Assembly (NCBI GenBank): GCA_964020155.1
Contig: OZ026550.1
Coordinates: 464,501-528,500 of the forward strand
Direction of reading: 5' to 3'
DNA from: Chondrilla cf. caribensis
Taxonomy: Eukaryota; Porifera; Demospongiae; Chondrillida; Chondrillidae
Length of the DNA stretch: 64,000 nt
How positions within the stretch are numbered: position 1 is the stretch's first letter; every line of letters starts with the position of its first letter. Below the pieces are notes generated by a model that was given only the letters and a program-made list of their open reading frames with translations, did not search any database and was not told where the DNA came from. Position numbers and translations under genes: made by a program. This document shows, one piece after another, positions 23,105-64,000 of the stretch.

Positions 23105-23956
23105 TGATGTGTTGATATTCTTGTGGATGGTATTGTTGTTGTTCTGGAGTGGTGGCGGTATTGTTGTTATTGTTGTTTAGTGAATATATTTTTTGTTGTA
23201 TTTTAGCGTTGTATTGTTCTTTGTGTTAATTTCAAGCAGTTCACTGTAATATGCATACCCAATAGCCATTTTAGAATGTCATCCAGCTGTTCTATACCTG
23301 ACTATGATATTATTGAAGCAGTCAACAATGTTTCTTCCATTCCATAAGTGTCATCTTCGATGAAACAAGTATCTTGTCCTGTGTTCTGTGAGTTAGAACT
23401 CAGAATATGGCAAAACCTAAAATTGTAGGAATGACATTGTGTATTGTGAGGTACATGTCTAATTGCCATGGCAACAGACCCAATGAACTGCATACAGTAT
23501 TTAGAATACATAACATGTGGCATATTGTGAGTTCCATAGATAGCACACTGTATGACGTGATCATACTTCCAAAAAGATATATTTATGTCCAATGAGAGAG
23601 GCAATGTTCAGTACAGCAATGGTATGTCATGAATGTCATTATAGTGAGGATGTGTGATGAATATCATTATGGGGAGGTTGTGTCATGAATATCATTATGT
23701 TAAATGTATTATTCCTCTTCAAAGTTGACAGATAAAGGGAATTGTTTTGTTAAATGAAATTCATTGTTTACAAACTTGATCCTAAGGGGTGATGTGGTCA
23801 TGCCACATATCCCATTGTTGGTGCTACCAAGCCGTTAGTTTAATAATATTATTATAGTTATAAGGTTGATCAGAATTGTTATTATATGCTTGTACATATG
23901 TATATGTATAATAATTAGAATAGTGTGTGTGTGTACGATACTTTATTATTCTTTGC

Positions 23957-24180
23957 AGTACATACAGTACACACAGTACATACAGTACACACAGTACGCA
24001 CAGTACACACAGTACACACAGTACACACAGTACATACAGTACATACAGTACATACAGTACACACAGTACATATAGTACACACAGTACACACAGTACATAC
24101 AGTACACACAGCACATACAGTACACACAGTACACACAGTACACACAGTACATACAATACACACAATACATACAGTACATT
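23957..24180. repeat. ~9-bp tandem repeat (cagtacaca)
   Basis: Alternating cagtacaca and cagtacata units, about 24 copies. The array starts exactly where the RING-TRAF frame is cut off. Confidence 0.9.
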
Positions 24181-24181
24181 C

Positions 24182-24790
24182 CTATTCGACATGGAGATAC
24201 TCTAGATATCGCTTGTATTTGCCACCACAATTCTTCAAGCAGGAGATCCTTTGGAGTTGGCAGGTCTTTCTAAGGTGTTCCTGACTGTCACGTAGTTCCC
24301 CCACCCAGTCACAGCCGTGCCGGTAGTTCGGGCAGAAGATGACGAGGTCTTCGATACGCCTCTTTGTTTTCAGGTCTTTGTGGTGCGAGAGACCTCTGCG
24401 ACAGTGCGGACAACTGTTGTTCCTGACCTGTTGGATGCAAGCTTCACAGAACGTTTTTCCACAACATGCTGTTTGGACCAGATTGTGCGCAAGTTCATGG
24501 CATATGAGGCAAGTGTCGTCGTGGAGTGTTTCATTCACATCCTTCAAGGTGTATGTATTTTTCTCTGTAGCCTGCACTGTGACCCTTTGGTTCACCTCTG
24601 TTTATCTCAACTGTTGGTGGTACTCCCGGCATGCTAATGTTGGTGTTTGTTTGTCTGACATGTTTTTGAAATTTGAAATGTTTCGTCCTGTTTCCATTCC
24701 CAAATAGTCTGCAACGTCATTTGAAGGTAACTGTTTATCTTCTGACTTGCCATAATTCTGAGTACACTGAAAAGTGACTGATACTCAAAA
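24182..24790 (-). pseudogene. Broken RING / TRAF zinc-finger gene
   Basis: A RING finger (CLIC...CCGKTFCEAC...CPHC) and the first TRAF-type fingers match residues ~380-505 of the protein at 1315-3201, including the shared RYLEYLH stretch. Homology ends with a TAG at 24182-24184, directly at the 9-bp repeat. The main frame (24182-24595) has no ATG. The same frame stays open to ~24780 except for a TAA at 24602-24604. So the gene lacks its start, carries a stop and lost its 3' half; a short intron removing the TAA cannot be excluded. Confidence 0.7.
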
Positions 24791-25577
<787 letters not shown>

Positions 25578-25580
<3 letters not shown>

Positions 25581-26403
25581 GACATTCAATGTCACTGCTT
25601 CTTGCTGGCTTAACTACTAGATTGTATTCATGTACTGACAGTTGTTGAACCGTTGTCCTTTGTTGATGAATGACAATTGTTGAACTGCTTGCAATTGTGT
25701 TGATCTACTGATGATTGGTGGAATGCTGGGCCTCTCCCCTGTACTGGTGTTTGTTGAACTACTGGGCCTCTCCCATGTACTGGCGATTGTTGAACTACTG
25801 GGCCTCTCCCATGTAATGGTGTTTGTTGAACTACTGGGCCTCTCCCATGTACTGGTGTTTGTTGAACTACTAGGCCTCTCCCATGTACTGGTGTTTGTTG
25901 AACTACTAGGCCTCTCCCATGTACTGGTGTTTGTTGAACTACTAGGCCTCTCCCATGTACTGGTGTTTGTTGAACTACTAGGCCTCTCCCATGTAATGGT
26001 GTTTGTTGAACTACTAGGCCTCTCCCATGTAATGGTGTTTGTTGAACTACTAGGCCTCTCCCATGTACTGGTGTTTGTTGAACTACTCGGCCTCTCCCTT
26101 GTACTGGTGCTTGTTGAACTACTGGGCCTCTCCCATGTACTGGTGTTTGTTGAACTACTGGGCCTCTCCCATGTACTGGTGTTTGTTGAACTACTAGGCC
26201 TCTCCCATGTACTGGTGTTTATTGAACTACTAGGCCTCTCCCATGTACTGGTGTTTGTTGAACTACTCGGCCTCTCCCTTGTACTGGTGCTTGTTGAACT
26301 ACTGGGCCTCTCCCATGTACTGGTGTTTGTTGAACTACTGGGCCTCTCCCATGTAATGGTGTTTGTTGAACTACGAGGCCTCTCCCATGTACTGGTAACG
26401 TAA
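25578..26403 (-). pseudogene. Orphan AIG1 linker/tail with expanded 36-bp minisatellite
   Basis: 25578-25730 is homologous to the C-terminal coding DNA of the AIG1 genes at 15086 and 20268 (same order: gacattcaatgtcactgctt, then actgacagttgttgaac). Upstream in the minus sense lie about 19 units of 36 bp encoding SSSTNTSTWERP-type repeats, the counterpart of the SSPTTTSKSKRP units. No G domain precedes it, the tail frame is shifted, and the 3' part is cut by the CA tract. It is a remnant gene end whose linker repeat has expanded. Confidence 0.75.
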
Positions 26404-26664
26404 GGAGGGATTACAGTATTTGGACTAAGGATGATCCACATTGTATTATGATGCAATATGTTTTGTGTTCCTACGATACATGTCTGAGTATATACATGCA
26501 ATTGACTTATATTTGCTACCAGTCCAATGTATTATGCACTAACTGCTTCTTGTAGCTGTATACTCTCACAGTGTACATTATTACCAATTACCAGTTATGG
26601 TTTGCAATTAGTATAAACATTAGAATTCAATATTAACAGCATCTAATTCAACAGTTATACCAAT
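26404..26664. other. Spacer before the CARD-AIG1 stop codon
   Basis: Short AT-rich noncoding DNA, with no feature seen. Confidence 0.5.
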
Positions 26665-31723
<5,059 letters not shown>

Positions 31724-33310
31724 TTTGGACAATTTATGGGCGTGTGCATTTGCCGGCTTCGCGAGACCCAAAAACCGGAAATCTGCCATTTTGGTGCATA
31801 GTTCTTAAATGGCGTCCAGCGCGAAGTTGTCCGTTTACGGCGAAATGGTAACCTGATGCGAAATCTCGGTACCTGCAGTACCTACAACTATTTTCTGGTA
31901 GTGATCCTTTTTTCTCGTCATTGTTTGAGAACCAAGCAGGCGTTCTTCCACCCGTTGATGCGAGTGAAATCTTGTCCTACTTGGTTCTTCCATCGATACT
32001 CCATACTATATGCAGCGTAGTATAAAGTATCTATGACACTTCAGACGAGTTTTCTCAGCTTTCAAGCACATTTATTAGGTGGGGCATTTTCCCACGATAG
32101 GATCAACTGAAATCCCATGAAGTATCACCAACGACAGGCCTAGGGCATAGCTAACAATTTGAAGTAAAACCATAGATAATACAAACCGCACCACAAGGGT
32201 GTCTATGGTAGAACAAGAGGGACAATAACCACAGCTCCGCCAAACTGTTGAGTTATGAAATACTGGGATATTCTGTTATGCCTGTGAGATTGCTTACAAT
32301 CTGGGGTAATGTGTAAGTTAATTTTTGAGTGTGTGTGTGGGGGGGGGGGGGGGGACACATGACCTCGGAAGCCCCGCTTCGATGTCTATGGTCAAAAAAA
32401 GTCCACTAATACATCATCACCACTATTACTGTGGTACTGAAGATAAATTTGTAACACAAAACATGACACTGTAAAATCAGCTCTATTCCCATCCTTCGTA
32501 ATGAAGAGCACTCTCAACACTGAGCAATTAATATTATTGCCATGTTCACAGGGTGCAGTCTGGCCTGCATGAATCACTGATTATTCCGTGTCCGTTACAA
32601 ATTACCAATTTATTGGGTGTTACAATAATCAAGGATCATTAGGAACTGAACAAGCCAATATATAAAAATTCATTTTTAAACTTGACTGCAATGACAAACT
32701 ACAATGAGGTTACATACGTACCACACTAGTTCAAGACTGTTACAAAGAACAAGTACAGGTTGATGTAAGAGAGTGCACCTTCATGGACACATCACTCCTG
32801 ATGATCTTATGCACTAGTACCAGTCGTGCCTTTACTTTGGATTCTTTCCCTTTTCTCCCTTAGCGAAAAGCATATCAAATGAAACTCTTTGTTCACTATT
32901 CGAGCGATTTCAGCAGGTTTTTCACCGTATTCCGCTACTACGGCTATAGTTCGTCCATTTCCACCAGAGATAGGCTTTTTAAATGTATTTCACTTGGGTT
33001 GGTGGTGGAGGGCTTTACAATACGACCAGCAAGCTCTTCGTATTGGCCTATCCGATTGTAGTTACCGTCTTGCTCCGAGTGGCAAATCCAGTTATGCGGA
33101 AGTCCGATCCTTTCATGGAATACGATAAAACGAAACGTCCTTGCCCCTGTCTGATTTCTTTGAGCATCCAAATACAATGCAAATCCTCGTGAAAGCTAAA
33201 ATATCAATGACCATGGAAATGTTGGCTGTGCACCAAAATGGCCGCCAATGCTAAGCCACGCCCAATGTACACGCTCTGTAGAATCCTGCCACGCCCATAA
33301 ATTGTCCAAA
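31724..33310. promoter_or_regulatory. Shared head-to-head upstream region of the two CARD genes
   Basis: The two CARD genes diverge from here. Near each start is a similar segment containing aaaatggc-type sequence and the conserved HAHKLSKMASKP-encoding leader. The middle has a run of about 16 G at ~32339-32354 and a THAP-domain fragment at 33113-33214. No TATA box stands out. Confidence 0.45.
33113..33214 (-). pseudogene. THAP zinc-finger N-terminal fragment
   Basis: From ATG at 33214 the 33-residue peptide contains CIVFGC (the C-x4-C start of THAP) followed by a basic stretch and VSFYRIP, the expected THAP spacing, and then meets TGA at 33113-33115. The rest of the THAP domain is not in frame. 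Downstream minus-strand DNA to ~32830 keeps open stretches (for example SGGNGRTIAVVAEYGEK) that may be further decayed parts of the same gene or transposon. Confidence 0.55.
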
Positions 33311-38983
<5,673 letters not shown>

Positions 38984-39028
38984 TCTGATAGTGAGGATGT
39001 TGTCTCACTCCAAGAATTTATAGTTTGA
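38984..39028 (+). CDS. Possible terminal exon or relic of the SDSEDVVSL exon
   Basis: A tatgtag acceptor is followed by a third copy of the exon that opens SDSEDVVSL, here ending after five more residues (TGA) in phase 0, or as SLIVRMLSHSKNL-stop in phase 2. It is evidence of a further duplicated unit. Confidence 0.4.
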   Translation, partial: SDSEDVVSLQEFIV

Positions 39029-39334
39029 GTTTATAGCTGGATAGTGGTTGGCTGATGTGGTACTACCTGCCATGACAGTGGCTTTATTTTGTAGCTAATT
39101 CTTGCAATTTTCAAATTCTAATCAACTCTCCATCTTCTCATCAAGTGGAGAATGTGTACATTACATGTTGTGATAGCGAGTATGTAGTTGATTTTGTGTA
39201 TAGAATTATATATAATATGCATTATATTTATAATTGCTCAACTTTGATTCTAGTGCTATACTTGTATAGCTTATAGTAATAATATAAAATTAATGTCAGT
39301 ATGCGATTCATTATTTTGGCTTCTCGGGATGCGA

Positions 39335-39420
39335 GTTTGTATGACGTCACACTCGCGGTCCTTTAAAACCAGTCGCTTTTTGCGTGCAGTTACTCTGAAC
39401 ACGTTACGAAGTGCTGACTC
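39335..39420 (+). promoter_or_regulatory. Candidate LC3 promoter with perfect CRE
   Basis: TGACGTCA at 39342-39349 is a consensus cAMP-response/ATF element. It is followed ~13 bp later by an AT-rich cctttaaaacc that could act as a TATA-like box. It lies ~370 bp upstream of the LC3 ATG, with a GC-richer presumed 5' UTR between. Confidence 0.5.
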
Positions 39421-39711
39421 CTTCCTCTGACCCTACATACACCAAGGTGTGCGACTGTTCTGCACATATCGTTGACATTACACTGCCGTGAGACAGTTAA
39501 CCTCGTGGAGCTGGAGGAACCTTAACTGTAGGCCGTGTGTTCTGGACGGGAAGTAATCTCTCCTCTTGGTTCGAAGAACAAGAACAAGTACTCCTCTAGC
39601 AGTGAGGACCTCTGACTTACCTACAACCACTACTAGAGGGAACCTTGGACAAGTTTGATCCTAACTGAGGGTTGACTTCTTTCGAGGGACACGTAGCGAT
39701 TTGCGAGGAGA

Positions 39712-47651
<7,940 letters not shown>

Positions 47652-48903
47652 TGACATCACTTCCTGCTCCCTCCTAGCTACCATATATCGATGTATGTCT
47701 GCGCCCATTCAAAATTAAAGGTGGGAGCCGTCTCATTCAGTGCAAAATTTAGTATTTTTGAATCCCTTCGCCCGTGGCTGACTGCTGTAAAATAGTACAA
47801 TTTTTTTTAAAATGAATTGAATTACATCCGATTGTGTTTGATTTGATGTACAAGACAACAGGTTGATCCTCATTAATCAGAACATTATCAAATTAATTTT
47901 CACAATGCACATCACGTACGTAAGCTGTTGTGAATTTCACACAGTCATAGTTTAATCTTTCACCTTGTACAATAATACTGTTTTAATTTGATGTAGCTCA
48001 GATCAAGATTACTTGTTCATATATATATTATATTGCACTAACAAACTTTTTATTATTATTAATTTTTGTCAATTGCAAATTATTCAAATCAGTGTTACGA
48101 TAAGGCTATAGTAATATTGACTTGATTCATGCCTAATGACATTATATTAATCTCCACGGTCATTCATATAGTAAGTATGGTCAACCAATCTGGAGTACTA
48201 TACCTGTATGATATGCATGCTTAGTATAGTAAGTCTTATAATATTATGTGCAATAGGTGTGCAATATTATTATTATGCATATGGTCAACTGATCATTTTG
48301 GCTGCCATATAATATATGTATATATATATATTATTATAATGATTATAATATTGTCATGCATTTTGTGTCCCAGTTCTAGTACAGTGTAGTATTGAAATGT
48401 ACATATGTATATATTGAACGACTAGCACGTACTTCAATCCGAATTGAGGAATTTGAAACCTCTGCAATAATAATTTCAATTTATGTATGATTTATTGTTC
48501 TTTACTGTTAATTAAACTATCATATTATATTATATGCATACTCTGTACATTTGCATATACGTACATAATAATTTATTTATTTATGTACATTTTGTTCAAT
48601 ATTGTTCAATTAAATTATATTATTGATTGTAGTAATATTATTAAAAAAATCTAAATTACAAAACTTAATAATATTATTACCGTTATTAACGTATAATACT
48701 CGAAAACAAATAAAATTCAATGTACAGCACTTGAAACATGCATGTATTGTACATGTACATATGTACACCACAATTAGTACAGTACCACAATAATACGATG
48801 ATATATAAAATATACAATACACTGGCATCATTGCCTTATATGGATGTTCCGTATGGTGTGAAATAGGATGAGATGTTCTGTTCAAAATGGTTGTTCAAGT
48901 GAC
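47652..48903. other. Convergent 3' intergenic region
   Basis: AT-rich DNA between the stop codons of the LC3 gene (+) and the receptor gene (-). No coding signal or recognisable element beyond the attaaa at 47714. Confidence 0.6.

Positions 48904-64000
<15,097 letters not shown>

Noticed and set aside
24182..24595. An intact short RING-TRAF E3
   Set aside because: No ATG in the frame, a TAA just upstream, and loss of homology at a repeat array favour a pseudogene.

Overview
This is eukaryotic, almost certainly metazoan, genomic DNA. Genes have phase-consistent GT-AG introns, intronic and intergenic (CA/TG)n tracts are very abundant (one runs about 465 bp), and transposon remnants and minisatellites are common. 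The encoded families (expanded AIG1/GIMAP-like GTPases, CARD, RING-TRAF zinc fingers, cadherin repeats, REJ and GPS modules, THAP, LC3) and the compact introns fit an early-branching animal. A sponge (demosponge) is my best guess, by inference only; no rRNA or other diagnostic marker is present.

Layout. (1) 0-31.8 kb, minus strand: a cluster of AIG1-type GTPase genes. It holds an AIG1-like/SH3-like/RING/TRAF-zinc-finger fusion (1315-3201), an AIG1 gene (4855-6249), a tandem double-AIG1 gene (6825-8465), another AIG1 gene (10096-11124), a truncated AIG1 pseudogene (~12.15-12.28 kb), two AIG1 genes on a segmental duplication (15086-16780 and 20268-21746), a broken RING-TRAF gene (24182-24.8 kb), an orphan AIG1 tail that has become a minisatellite (25.58-26.40 kb), and a four-exon gene (26665-31723) joining CARD, an unrecognised domain, a coiled coil and AIG1 in one 859-residue frame. 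(2) 33.3-39.0 kb, plus strand: a head-to-head inverted relative of that gene. It has one CARD exon, two copies of the unrecognised domain, coiled coils and a 27-bp minisatellite, but no GTPase. (3) 39.3-47.65 kb, plus: a four-exon LC3-type Atg8 gene with a 6.1-kb first intron and a perfect CRE upstream. (4) 48.9-64.0 kb, minus: an 11-exon, phase-consistent gene (3791 codons seen, 5' end outside the window). It encodes a giant adhesion-type receptor: cadherin repeats, cysteine-rich modules, IPT/TIG, REJ, GPS-like motif, one transmembrane helix, and a cytoplasmic tail with a MYND zinc finger.

Reading: the left two thirds looks like an innate-immunity-type locus. GIMAP-like GTPases are fused to or interleaved with CARD and RING-TRAF signalling modules, and the locus is being remodelled by tandem and segmental duplication, minisatellite growth and microsatellite-mediated recombination. 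An LC3 gene lies next to it; vertebrate GIMAP6 is known to work with an Atg8 protein, so the adjacency is suggestive but may be chance. The strongest candidates for undescribed biology are the CARD-AIG1 gene pair, the RING-TRAF-AIG1 fusion and the REJ/GPS/MYND receptor. All functions are inferred from sequence motifs read by eye.
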